Source: Hydrogenophilales bacterium (GTDB taxonomy: Bacteria; Pseudomonadota; Gammaproteobacteria; Burkholderiales; Thiobacillaceae). Taken from it: a DNA stretch of 64,000 nt. Each line of letters starts with the position of its first letter. Position 1 is the stretch's first letter. The position numbers were made by a program, and so were the translations under genes. Of this stretch, positions 1 to 7,463 are shown one piece after another. The stretch lies in assembly GCA_016719465.1 (NCBI GenBank), contig JADJYY010000038.1:62001-126000 (forward strand), given 5' to 3'. The notes under the pieces are model-generated. The model had not been told where the DNA came from, ran no database searches, and saw only the letters and a list, made by a program, of their open reading frames with translations.

Positions 1-553
1 CAAGGCCCTGGTCAACCTGAAGCCGGGTGATGTTTCCCCGGTACTGAAGAGCGGCAACGGCTTCCACATCCTCAAGTTGCTGGAAAAACGCGGCAAGGAT
101 GTCCAGCTGGTGGTGAAGCAGACCCGGGCCCGCCACATCCTGATCAAGACCAACGAAGTGGTCGGCGACAGCGAGGCCAGAAACCGTCTGACGCAGCTCA
201 GGGAGCGGGTTGAGAACGGCGCCGATTTCGCCGAGCTGGCCAGGCTGCATTCCGACGACCTGTCCGCCAGCAAGGGCGGCGAGCTGGGCTGGCTCACCCC
301 GGGCGACACCGTGCCCGAATTCGAGCGCGCCATGGACGGGCTCAAGCCTGGCGACGTGTCATCCCCGGTGCAGTCTCCCTTCGGCTGGCACCTGATCCAG
401 GTGGAGGAGCGGCGCGACCAGGACGTGACCGAGGCGCGCAAGCGGCTGGAGGCCCGCCGGGCAATCCGCGAGCGCAAGTCGGAAGAGGCGTTCGAGGACT
501 GGGTGCGGCAGGCCCGGGACCGGGCCTACGTGGAGTACCGCCAGGAAGAGTGA
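1..553 (+). CDS. surA: SurA-type periplasmic peptidyl-prolyl isomerase, 3' part only
   Basis: The frame is already open at base 2, so the gene begins left of the window. What remains is the tail of one parvulin domain (LKPGDVSPVLKSGNGFHILK) followed by a complete second parvulin domain. The second domain starts at RARHILIK and contains the GGELGWLTPGD and SPFGWHLIQVEER motifs typical of SurA/PpiC. A basic helical C-terminus follows. Two consecutive parvulin repeats with this spacing fit SurA, the periplasmic chaperone/PPIase for outer-membrane proteins. A methyltransferase gene starts 10 nt downstream. The N-terminal chaperone segment and signal peptide cannot be seen, so a generic parvulin PPIase remains possible. 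Confidence 0.85.
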   Translation, partial: KALVNLKPGDVSPVLKSGNGFHILKLLEKRGKDVQLVVKQTRARHILIKTNEVVGDSEARNRLTQLRERVENGADFAELARLHSDDLSASKGGELGWLTPGDTVPEFERAMDGLKPGDVSSPVQSPFGWHLIQVEERRDQDVTEARKRLEARRAIRERKSEEAFEDWVRQARDRAYVEYRQEE

Positions 554-563
554 GGCCGGGTCC

Positions 564-1790
564 ATGGCCACCCTGGAAGCCCGCCTGTCCTGGCGCAGCG
601 AATGGGCCCGCCATGATGACCGCCTGATCGTCGCCGACAGCGCCTGCCTGGGCGATGGCCGCTGGGCCCGCGCCGCCGCCGAGGCCCTGAAGGCCGGCAT
701 GGCGGCGCTGGATCCCTCGCCCTGGCTGCAACCGGCGGGGCTGGAACCGGTCGATCTGCCCGCCAGCCATTTCCGGCTCAGCGTGCCGCCCGTGCCGGGC
801 CGGTTCTACCCGCGCGCGGCGTTCGCCGACCTGGCCCGGGGTCCCCGCGACCTGCAACCCCTGCGCCTGCTGGAAGCGGCCGACGGCCGCCCGCGGGTGG
901 ATCCCAATCATCCCCTCGCCGGCCGCGACGTCCGCATGGAACTGCGCCCGGCCGACGCGGAGCCCGCCCCCGGGGTGCGCATGGCGGAATTGTTCGCGGG
1001 CCCCGGCCTGCAAGTGCCGCCACCCGACCCGGACACCGCCTTTTTCCGGTTGGATGGCTTCAGCCGCCAGGATGAGACGGAGGATGGCCATTTTTACGCC
1101 CAAGCCCGCTTCACCCACCACCTGGACGCGGCCTGCCGGCGCGAGATCGCCCGTCTCCATGGCCGCTTCCTGGCGCCCGGCGCCCGGGTGCTGGACCTCA
1201 TGGGCAGCTGGGTGTCCCACCTGCCCGATGACGGCCCGCCGGACCTGCACCTGGCCGGCCTGGGCATGAATCCGGAGGAACTGGCGGCCAATCCCCGGCT
1301 GGCGGAACGGGTGACCAAGGATCTCAACGAACGCGCGGAGTTGCCCTGGGGCGATGCCCGCTTCGACCTGGTGGTCTGCGCCGCGTCCATCGAATATCTG
1401 CTCCGCCCCGCCCAGGTGATGGCGGAGGCGCGCCGGGTGCTCAAGCCGGGCGGAGCCTGCGTGGTGACCTTTTCCGACCGCTGGTTTCCCACCAAGGCCA
1501 TCCGCGTCTGGAGCGAGCTGCATCCCTTCGAGCGTCTGGCCATGGTGCTGAGCCTGCTGCGCGGGGCCGGCTTCACCGACCTGGGCACGGAAACCCTGCG
1601 CGGCCTGAAACGGCCGGAGGACGACAAGTACGCCGGGCAGCGCCCGTTTTCCGACCCCCTGTTCGCGGTTTGGGGGGGACGCTGCTCAAAAAACGGCGCC
1701 CGGCGCCGTGTTGCCGCCGCCCCCCGGAAAATCCATCCGTTTTGTTTGTCCTTCGGAGCAGCACGCGCCGGCGGCGGCATGACGGTGTAG
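564..1790 (+). CDS. SAM-dependent methyltransferase with FKBP/SlyD-like N-terminal segment
   Basis: A class I SAM methyltransferase fold occupies roughly residues 170-340. It has motif I-like GARVLDLMGSWVSHLP, the acidic strand DLHLAGLGMN, an FDLVVCAASIEYL motif IV and a VLKPGG post-motif typical of Methyltransf_11 enzymes. Residues about 70-140 include DPNHPLAGRDVRMELR, which resembles the end of SlyD/FKBP-type isomerases; this is motif resemblance only. The substrate is unknown. The family-like end appears to be near FSDPLFAVWG (about 1674). After it the frame runs through a G7 tract and an opposing terminator to a stop at 1788-1790, so the last ~37 residues may not be native. Confidence 0.7.
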   Translation: MATLEARLSWRSEWARHDDRLIVADSACLGDGRWARAAAEALKAGMAALDPSPWLQPAGLEPVDLPASHFRLSVPPVPGRFYPRAAFADLARGPRDLQPLRLLEAADGRPRVDPNHPLAGRDVRMELRPADAEPAPGVRMAELFAGPGLQVPPPDPDTAFFRLDGFSRQDETEDGHFYAQARFTHHLDAACRREIARLHGRFLAPGARVLDLMGSWVSHLPDDGPPDLHLAGLGMNPEELAANPRLAERVTKDLNERAELPWGDARFDLVVCAASIEYLLRPAQVMAEARRVLKPGGACVVTFSDRWFPTKAIRVWSELHPFERLAMVLSLLRGAGFTDLGTETLRGLKRPEDDKYAGQRPFSDPLFAVWGGRCSKNGARRRVAAAPRKIHPFCLSFGAARAGGGMTV

Positions 1791-2965
1791 CGCAGGCGCG
1801 TGGCGCCGTCGTCGCTCCGGTCGATCCAGGTCAGATGCAGGTGGCCCGACTCGTCCAGGGCGATGGCCGGATCGGTTTGCCGGCCCGGCCCCGAGGCCGC
1901 CGGCGGGGTGTGGTTCTCGCTCCAGCCCGCCGGCGTGAGCCGGGCCAGCCAGATATCCGCCGTGCCATCCCGCTCGTCGTCGAAGGCGATGACCAGGTCG
2001 CCGCGCCGGTTGCCCGCCACCGCCGCGTGCCATTGGGCGATGGCGTCGCCGAAGCTGTCCTGGGCCTTGCCGTCCTTGCCGAAACGGGCGCCGCCATCCT
2101 CGCTCAGGGCGGCGTAGACGTCGTAGCCCGAAAGGAAATCGCGCTTGTCCAGCCAGGTGGCCGCCAGGCCATCGCCGAAACCGGCCAGGGCCGGGCGCAT
2201 GGCGCCGGTGCCCCGGCCCAGGCCGCCCTCGGCCTTGCCGGTGGGATTGCCGCTCAGCCGCCGGGGCGGCGTCCAGGCGCGGCCGTCCGGGCTGTGGCTG
2301 GCGTGGATCACGGTGTGGCCAAGGCGGCGGTCCTCCCAGGCCAGGGCCAGGCCACCGGTGGTGGCGGCCAGGACGGGGAACAACTGATCGTCCGCGGGCG
2401 GGGCGGGGTCGACGGCCTCGGCCGGCGCGGGCTCGACGCGGAGGCCGTCGATGTTCAGGCGCGCGCGCCAGAGTCGTCGCCAGCGGCCATCGCTGGCGCT
2501 CCAGGCGGCGAAGGCCCCCAGTTCGGGATGCCAGGCGACGCCGCCCTGTCCGCCGGATGCCGCCAGCCTCGCGACCGGGCCCGGACCGTCGGCGCCGGCC
2601 AGGGCCACGGCGACGCCGGCCTCGTCTTCCCAGATCAGCAGGAAACGGCCCCGGTCCAGGGCCGCCAGCGCCGGCTCGAAGCACTCGCCCCGGCCCACCG
2701 TGTGCTGCCGGAAGGCGGTGTCGCCGACGCGCTTCAGGCCCAGGCGGCAGCGGGGCATGCCGTCGCGGTTGTCCTCCCAGGCCAGGGCCACGATGTCGCC
2801 GGACAGGGCCAGGCTCTTGCGGCCGGAAGCGTCCAGATGGATGAAGACGCCGGGCTTGCCCACCACAACGTCGATGGCGTCGGCCTCGACGCGCGGCGAG
2901 GAGAGGGCGAGCAGCGCGGCGAGCAGACCGGCGAGCGGGGTGAGCAAGGCCGCGAAGGTCTTCAC
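1686..2965 (-). CDS. Secreted Asp-box (BNR/sialidase-like) beta-propeller protein, 3' end unclear
   Basis: The protein starts at GTG 2965, which overlaps the stop of the upstream thioredoxin-like gene in a GTGA junction. It opens with a signal peptide (MKTFAALLTPLAGLLAALLA). The mature part has repeated blades with Asp-box motifs such as SPDGRAW and SEDGGARF, plus repeated (A/T)W-x-D-xR strands (ALAWEDNRDG, LAWEDRRLG, AATWLDKRD). This suggests a sialidase-fold propeller; no catalytic set can be assigned. The annotated frame has no stop before its own terminator at 1688-1709 and stays open to 1094, inside the opposing methyltransferase. One extra base in the C6 run at 1720-1725 would give a stop at 1686, which is the end used here. 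Confidence 0.6.
1688..1709 (-). terminator. Rho-independent terminator for the minus-strand propeller gene
   Basis: ACGGCGCC at 1693-1700 and GGCGCCGT at 1702-1709 form a perfect 8-bp inverted repeat. On the minus strand it is followed by six T (1693-1688). There is no T-run on the plus side, so it serves the leftward operon. Confidence 0.75.
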
Positions 2966-3483
2966 GGCCGGTTCCCCAGGAATTCCATCAGGCTCTGCTT
3001 CGAGTGGTGGCCGCCGCGCACGTAGCGGTCGTAGTCCCGGAAGTCGTCCACGGTCTTGAAGCCGGGGACCTTGGCGACCACCTTGCCTTCCGGCGTCATG
3101 AACACGAACAGGGGCGTGGCGTAGGCGCCGAGCCGGACCCCCAGCTCGCCCTCGGTCAGCCGTTCGCCGCTGGGCAGGCGGATGCGCCGGCCGCCCTCGG
3201 CATCCACGTAGATCAGCACGTAGTGGGTGCTGTAGAGCTGTTTCAGGCCGGGGTCGGAAAACGTCTTGCGGTTGACGTGGTCGCACCAGGCGCAGCCGTA
3301 GCGGCCGAAATAGAGCAGGATGGGCTTGTTTTCCGCCCGGGCCTGGCGCAGGCCGGCATCGTGGTCCAGGAAGGGATAGCCGGGGGGCGGATCCGCCAGG
3401 ACGGTGGAGCTGGCCAGGAGGGCGGCTGTAAAGGCGGCTGTGAACGTGGCAAATCGGGCCTGGGAAAAAAGCACTCGGCGCAT
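2962..3483 (-). CDS. Periplasmic thioredoxin-fold protein (SoxW/thioredoxin_7-like)
   Basis: The start at 3483 is chosen because GGAGAA lies a few bases upstream and the product then begins with a signal peptide (MRRVLFSQARFATF...LADPPP). An ATG 27 nt earlier lacks this spacing. The fold carries YFGRYGCAWCDHVNR, a CxxC active site (CAWC) as in thioredoxin-like thiol reductases, and a cis-Pro loop at YATPLFVF. It probably handles periplasmic disulfides or thiol-bound sulfur. Its stop overlaps the GTG start of the propeller gene, so the two are cotranscribed and may work on the same exported substrate. Confidence 0.8.
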   Translation of the reverse strand: MRRVLFSQARFATFTAAFTAALLASSTVLADPPPGYPFLDHDAGLRQARAENKPILLYFGRYGCAWCDHVNRKTFSDPGLKQLYSTHYVLIYVDAEGGRRIRLPSGERLTEGELGVRLGAYATPLFVFMTPEGKVVAKVPGFKTVDDFRDYDRYVRGGHHSKQSLMEFLGNRP

Positions 3484-3545
3484 CTGTCTTCTCCGGTCGT
3501 TTCGCGGCATATTCCTCCCGGATTTTCACGAAAGGAAGCGCACGC

Positions 3546-4085
3546 ATGTACCAGTCCGCCCGTATCGGCATCGTCTCCATCAGCGACCGGGCCAGCACCG
3601 GCATCTACGAGGACAAGGGCCTGCCGGCCCTGAAGGAATGGCTGGCCGGCGCCCTGCACAACCCCCTGGAATTCGTCGAGCGCCTGATCCCCGACGAGCA
3701 GTCGGTCATCGAGCGCACCCTGATCGAACTGGCGGAAACCTGCTGCCTGGTGCTCACCACCGGCGGCACCGGCCCGGCGCCCCGGGACGTGACGCCGGAA
3801 GCCACCCTGGCGGTGGCGGACAAGGTCCTGCCCGGCTTCGGCGAACAGATGCGGGCGGTCAGCCTGAAATACGTGCCCACCGCCATCCTCTCCCGCCAGG
3901 TGGGGGTGGTGCGGGGCGGTTGCCTCATCCTCAACCTGCCCGGCCAGCCGAAGGCCATCAAGGAGACCCTGGACGGGGTGTTCGCCGCCGTGCCCTACGG
4001 CATCGACCTGATCGGCGGGCCCTACCTGGAAACCCGGGAGGACGTGGTGAAGGCGTTCCGGCCGAAATCGGCGCTGCGCAAATAG
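3546..4085 (+). CDS. mogA: Molybdopterin adenylyltransferase
   Basis: The enzyme adenylylates molybdopterin before molybdenum insertion in the cytoplasm. The 179-residue length and motifs match MogA: RIGIVSISDRAS near the start, LVLTTGGTGPAPRDVTPEAT as the pterin-binding TGGTG loop, and LILNLPGQPKAI near the end. AAGGAAG lies about 8 nt before the ATG. It stands alone between a divergent operon and parDE. It would serve molybdoenzymes encoded outside the window. Confidence 0.93.
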   Translation: MYQSARIGIVSISDRASTGIYEDKGLPALKEWLAGALHNPLEFVERLIPDEQSVIERTLIELAETCCLVLTTGGTGPAPRDVTPEATLAVADKVLPGFGEQMRAVSLKYVPTAILSRQVGVVRGGCLILNLPGQPKAIKETLDGVFAAVPYGIDLIGGPYLETREDVVKAFRPKSALRK

Positions 4086-4360
4086 GAAGCCTTGACCGGG
4101 GGAATCGAGCCTGTCTGGCTGAGATGAAATCCATGAATGTGAGGGTTTCCATCGTCAGCTCGGATCAACGGCTGGTAACCAAGTGGGGCAGTCGCACGGC
4201 ACAAGCATTCATGGACAGCACGTCAACCTCAAGAGACGGTCGTGGAAATGCTGTCAGATTATTTGAAGGTCAGCAGCTCTGGGAAGCGGCGACCGCGCAA
4301 CGGCATGGCGACGAGGGCTGAAGGCGTTGGGGATCGTGGCAACCCAGTTCAACTCGAATG
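4086..4360. other. Intergenic stretch between mogA and parDE
   Basis: About 275 nt have no credible coding pattern, repeat or RNA. The base composition is less GC-rich than the flanking genes, as is common around toxin-antitoxin insertions. Confidence 0.5.
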
Positions 4361-4381
4361 GTTTGCCAAATTTTGGCAAAC
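4361..4381. promoter_or_regulatory. Palindromic operator upstream of parDE
   Basis: GTTTGCCAAA (4361-4370) and TTTGGCAAAC (4372-4381) form a perfect 10-bp inverted repeat with a 1-nt centre, ending 16 nt before the parD ATG. No T-run follows, so it is not a terminator. Its place fits autorepression by the ribbon-helix-helix antitoxin. Confidence 0.6.
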
Positions 4382-4397
4382 ATCCTAATGTGACACC

Positions 4398-4637
4398 ATG
4401 ACCACGATGAATATCTCCCTCCCCGACGCCCTCAAATCCTTCGTGGACGAACAGGTCACGCAGCGTGGCTATGGCACCTGTAGCGAGTATGTGCGCGAAC
4501 TGATCCGCAAGGATCAGGACCGCGCTCGACTGCGCGGACTGTTGCTGCAGGGCGCTGAGTCTGCTCCAGGAAAACCGGTGGATAAGACGTACTTTGACGA
4601 CCTGCGAAATCGCATTCACCGACGCGCCGCGGGGTGA
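4398..4637 (+). CDS. parD: ParD-family antitoxin (type II toxin-antitoxin)
   Basis: This 79-residue protein has the CopG/ParD ribbon-helix-helix signature at its N-terminus (MNISLPDALKSFVDEQV, then GYGTCSEYVRELIRKDQ). A flexible C-terminal tail follows that in this family wraps the toxin. It should bind the palindrome just upstream and neutralise the ParE encoded next. The stop TGA overlaps the toxin's GTG start, giving translational coupling. Confidence 0.9.
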   Translation: MTTMNISLPDALKSFVDEQVTQRGYGTCSEYVRELIRKDQDRARLRGLLLQGAESAPGKPVDKTYFDDLRNRIHRRAAG

Positions 4638-4981
4638 AGTCCAAGCCCATCATCCCACGCGCGTCAGCCAGCCGGGACGTCGAGGATGCGGTCGATTACT
4701 ACTTGAACGAGGCGAGCGAGCAGATTGCGCTCGGCTTCGTCGAGGCGCTGGAGCAAGCCTATCTCCACATCGCCGGCCAACCGGCCAGTGGGTCACCGCG
4801 CCATGCCCACGAACTGAATCTGCCCGGCCTGCGTTCCTGGCCCTTGCAACGTTATCCCTACCTCATCTTCTACGTCGAACGGCCCAACCACATCGACATC
4901 TGGCGTGTACTGCATGGTCAGCGCGACATCCCTGCCTGGCTGCACGACGACACCGACACAAGCCCGGATACGCCGCACTGA
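4634..4981 (+). CDS. parE: ParE/RelE-superfamily toxin
   Basis: The 115-residue product starts at GTG 4634 inside the parD stop (GTGA). It shows the ParE pattern: an N-terminal helix with DVEDAVDYYLNEAS and EALEQAYLHIAGQPASGSPR, then the beta hairpin LRSWPLQRYPYLIFYVE and IWRVLHGQRDIPAWL. ParE proteins usually poison DNA gyrase, while RelE relatives cleave mRNA; the length and the R-V-LHG-RD ending favour ParE. The frame appears intact. Confidence 0.88.
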   Translation: MKSKPIIPRASASRDVEDAVDYYLNEASEQIALGFVEALEQAYLHIAGQPASGSPRHAHELNLPGLRSWPLQRYPYLIFYVERPNHIDIWRVLHGQRDIPAWLHDDTDTSPDTPH

Positions 4982-5283
4982 ACGCGAGTTGACTGTTTGT
5001 CGCTGCCAGTGCCAGAAAGTGGGTTTCTCGATTCTGTCGTCAGTGGCTATTCGTGAACGGCCGGTGTTAGGTAGAGTCGGAGTCGATTCAGGCCAAGGCG
5101 TGAGAATTGGCTTTGCGGCGGGTTTCCATGCGAACCAGCCATTCCAGTGGCAGCTATCAGGTATGAACGTATTTCCGCTCTTGGCCGGGTTCCGCCCGAT
5201 GCCGACATTCAAGCGATCTGACAGCCCGATCTCGACCGTCTCTCGAGGCCGAGCCGCCGCGCAATATGCGCGGCACGCCCCCG
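4982..5283. other. Intergenic region after parDE
   Basis: About 300 nt have no open frame with coding character, no inverted terminal repeats and no transposase remnant. Base composition is lower in GC than the flanking genes, consistent with the toxin-antitoxin segment having been acquired. Confidence 0.4.
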
Positions 5284-6036
5284 CTAATTCGGGGCCGCTT
5301 GACCTTCGGGCTGGCTTTCCTCCAGCAACCGCTGGATGACCGCTCCCGCCAGCATCAGCCCGAACAGCGGCGGCAGGTAGGCGATGGTGCCGTTCACCGC
5401 ACGGGCCCGGCCATGGCTCACGGCTTCCGGCGGGCGGGGCGGGCGGCCGGCCTCGTCGGACCAGACCACCAGCACGTTCCCGGCGACGCCCCGTTTCCTG
5501 AGGCGCTTGCGCACCACCCGGGCCAGGGGGTCCATCTCGGTTTCGGCGATGTCGGAGACCTTCACCCGCGTCACGTCCAGCTTGTTGCCGGCGCCCATGC
5601 TGGCGGCCACCGGCAGGCCGCGGCCATGGGCCTCGACGATGAGCGCCACCTTGCAGTTCAGGGAGTCGATGCAGTCGATCACGTAGTCGGCGTCGTCGGG
5701 CAGCAGGGCGGGGATGTTGTCGGGCGTGAGGAACTCGGTGATCAGCGTCAGGCGGCAATCCGGATTGATGTCGCGGATGCGCTCCGCCATGACATCGGCC
5801 TTGGGCCGGCCCACCGTGGACAGCAGGGCCGGCAACTGGCGGTTGATGTTGGAGACCGCCACCACGTCCATGTCCGCCAGGGTGAGGCGGCCGATGCCGG
5901 CCCGCGCCAGGGCCTCCGCGCACCAGGAGCCGACGCCCCCCAGGCCGGCCAGGAAGACGTGCTTGCCGGCGAGGCATGCCACGCCCTCGCGTCCGATCAG
6001 GATCTCGCTGCGCTCGAACTGGGGCGGCGGCGTCAT
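5284..6036 (-). CDS. tcdA: tRNA threonylcarbamoyladenosine dehydratase (TcdA/CsdL, E1-like)
   Basis: This E1/ThiF-fold enzyme catalyses the ATP-dependent cyclisation of t6A37 to ct6A in tRNA. Visible motifs are the nucleotide-binding GLGGVGSWCAEALARAGIG, the acidic-strand LADMDVVAVSNINRQ and DYVIDCIDSLNCKVALI. The product is 250 residues, near the usual TcdA length. The start at 6036 overlaps the ubiA stop (ATGA), so it is the last gene of ubiC-ubiA-tcdA. Other ThiF/MoeB proteins are less likely because no sulfur-carrier gene or zinc CxxC pairs are present. Confidence 0.88.
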   Translation of the reverse strand: MTPPPQFERSEILIGREGVACLAGKHVFLAGLGGVGSWCAEALARAGIGRLTLADMDVVAVSNINRQLPALLSTVGRPKADVMAERIRDINPDCRLTLITEFLTPDNIPALLPDDADYVIDCIDSLNCKVALIVEAHGRGLPVAASMGAGNKLDVTRVKVSDIAETEMDPLARVVRKRLRKRGVAGNVLVVWSDEAGRPPRPPEAVSHGRARAVNGTIAYLPPLFGLMLAGAVIQRLLEESQPEGQAAPN

Positions 6037-6917
6037 CGCCAGTAAGGCGGCAGGCTGGCGACCATGCCGGCGAACACCGCCGCGCCGAACCAGTTGTTGT
6101 GCAGGAAGGCCTTGAAGCATTTGGCCGGCTCCCGCTCCCGGATCAGGGTGTAGTGGTAGCCCGCCACGCCGGCGGCGGCGGCCAGGCCCAGATGGAAGGG
6201 CCAGCCCAGATGCAGTTTCCAGCCCACCAGGCCGAGGATGGCCAGGGTGATCGCGTAGCAGACCATCACCGCCGCCACGTCGAATCGGCCGAAGGTGATG
6301 GCGGAGGTCTTGATGCCGATCTTGAGGTCGTCGGCCCGGTCCACCATGGCGTATTCCGTGTCGTAGGCGATGGCCCAGAACACGTTGGCGGTGATCAGCA
6401 GCCAGGCGATGGGGGGCACCGCGTCCAGGTGGGCGGCGTAGCTCATGGGGATGCCGAAACCGAAGGCGATGCCCAGATAGGCCTGGGGGATGGCCAGGAA
6501 ACGCTTGGTGAAGGGGTAGGAGGCCGCCAGGAAGGCGGCGGCGAAGGACAACTGGATGAGCAGGCTGTTGCCCAGGGGCAGGATCATGAGGAAGGCCAGC
6601 ACGGCCAGGGTCGCCGCCAGGATCAGGGCCTCCTTCTCGCTTACCCGGCCGGCGGTGAGGGGGCGGTTTTTCGTGCGTTCCACGTGGCGGTCGAAGTTCC
6701 GGTCGGCGTAGTCGTTGACGACGCAGCCGGCGGAGCGCATGAGCACCACGCCCATGGCGAACACCCAGAACACGATCGGGTCGGGGGAGCCGGCGCTGGA
6801 CAGCCACAGGCCCCAGAGGGTCGGCCAGGCCAGCAGCAGGATGCCGATGGGCTTGTCCAGCCGCATCAGCTTTTCGTATTCGGTCAGGCGTTCGGCAATG
6901 CGTTCGGTGGTGATCAT
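6033..6917 (-). CDS. ubiA: 4-hydroxybenzoate octaprenyltransferase
   Basis: An integral membrane prenyltransferase that joins the polyprenyl tail to 4-hydroxybenzoate in ubiquinone synthesis. It is 294 residues with about eight or nine hydrophobic helices. The two Asp-rich motifs of the UbiA superfamily are present: NDYADRNFDRHVERTKNRPL (first) and YDTEYAMVDRADD (second). The start at 6917 overlaps the ubiC stop by ATGA, and its product pairs directly with UbiC, which makes its substrate. Confidence 0.96.
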   Translation of the reverse strand: MITTERIAERLTEYEKLMRLDKPIGILLLAWPTLWGLWLSSAGSPDPIVFWVFAMGVVLMRSAGCVVNDYADRNFDRHVERTKNRPLTAGRVSEKEALILAATLAVLAFLMILPLGNSLLIQLSFAAAFLAASYPFTKRFLAIPQAYLGIAFGFGIPMSYAAHLDAVPPIAWLLITANVFWAIAYDTEYAMVDRADDLKIGIKTSAITFGRFDVAAVMVCYAITLAILGLVGWKLHLGWPFHLGLAAAAGVAGYHYTLIREREPAKCFKAFLHNNWFGAAVFAGMVASLPPYWR

Positions 6918-7438
6918 CGCGGTTCGAGCAGGGCGGGAAGGAAAACCTCGGTCACCAGGATGGGGTGGTTTTCCAGGGAGAACAGGGAACGCCGCGCCCA
7001 CAGGGCGCGGGGCGGCGCGTCGACATGGGGGACGGCGTGGCGATAGAGCGGATGGCGCCGATCCACCCGCTTGTATTCCAGGGCGTGGCGGGCGACGCGC
7101 GGATTGCTGAACAGGGCGGCGCCCAGGGGCCGGTTGCCGAGGCCGGCCAGGCCCGCCCAGGGGCCTTTCAGCCCGGTCGGCGGAATCACGCTGTGGGCGA
7201 ATACCAGGGGGGTGCCGCCATTCTTCAGCAGCACTTCCCGGACCAGGGCCAGGTGGCCGGGGTACAGGCCCAGGGGCGCCACCTCGTCCAGATGGGGCGC
7301 GGTCATGCGTTGCTCGAGACGCGCCACGCCGAAGCCGGGGTAAAGCGATTGCAGGCGGCGCGTGAGGGAGCCGCGATCGGTAAGCCAGTGGCGCCAGACG
7401 CCCGCCGGCCACGCCGATTTCTGCCACGCTGTTGCCAT
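6914..7438 (-). CDS. ubiC: Chorismate--pyruvate lyase
   Basis: Converts chorismate to 4-hydroxybenzoate plus pyruvate, the first committed step of ubiquinone synthesis. The 174-residue length fits the family. Recognisable segments are GSLTRRLQSL near the N-terminus, LVFAHSVIPPTGLKGPW in the middle (R/H lyase region) and the C-terminal LWARRSLF followed by LVTEVFLP. It is the first gene of the ubiC-ubiA-tcdA operon, each junction being a 4-nt overlap. Confidence 0.93.
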   Translation of the reverse strand: MATAWQKSAWPAGVWRHWLTDRGSLTRRLQSLYPGFGVARLEQRMTAPHLDEVAPLGLYPGHLALVREVLLKNGGTPLVFAHSVIPPTGLKGPWAGLAGLGNRPLGAALFSNPRVARHALEYKRVDRRHPLYRHAVPHVDAPPRALWARRSLFSLENHPILVTEVFLPALLEPR

Positions 7439-7463
7439 GGGTGATTGCTCGGAAAAACGCTAA

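Noticed and set aside
4982..5283. Possible insertion-sequence remnant after parDE
   Set aside because: No transposase-like frame, terminal inverted repeats or target duplication could be identified.
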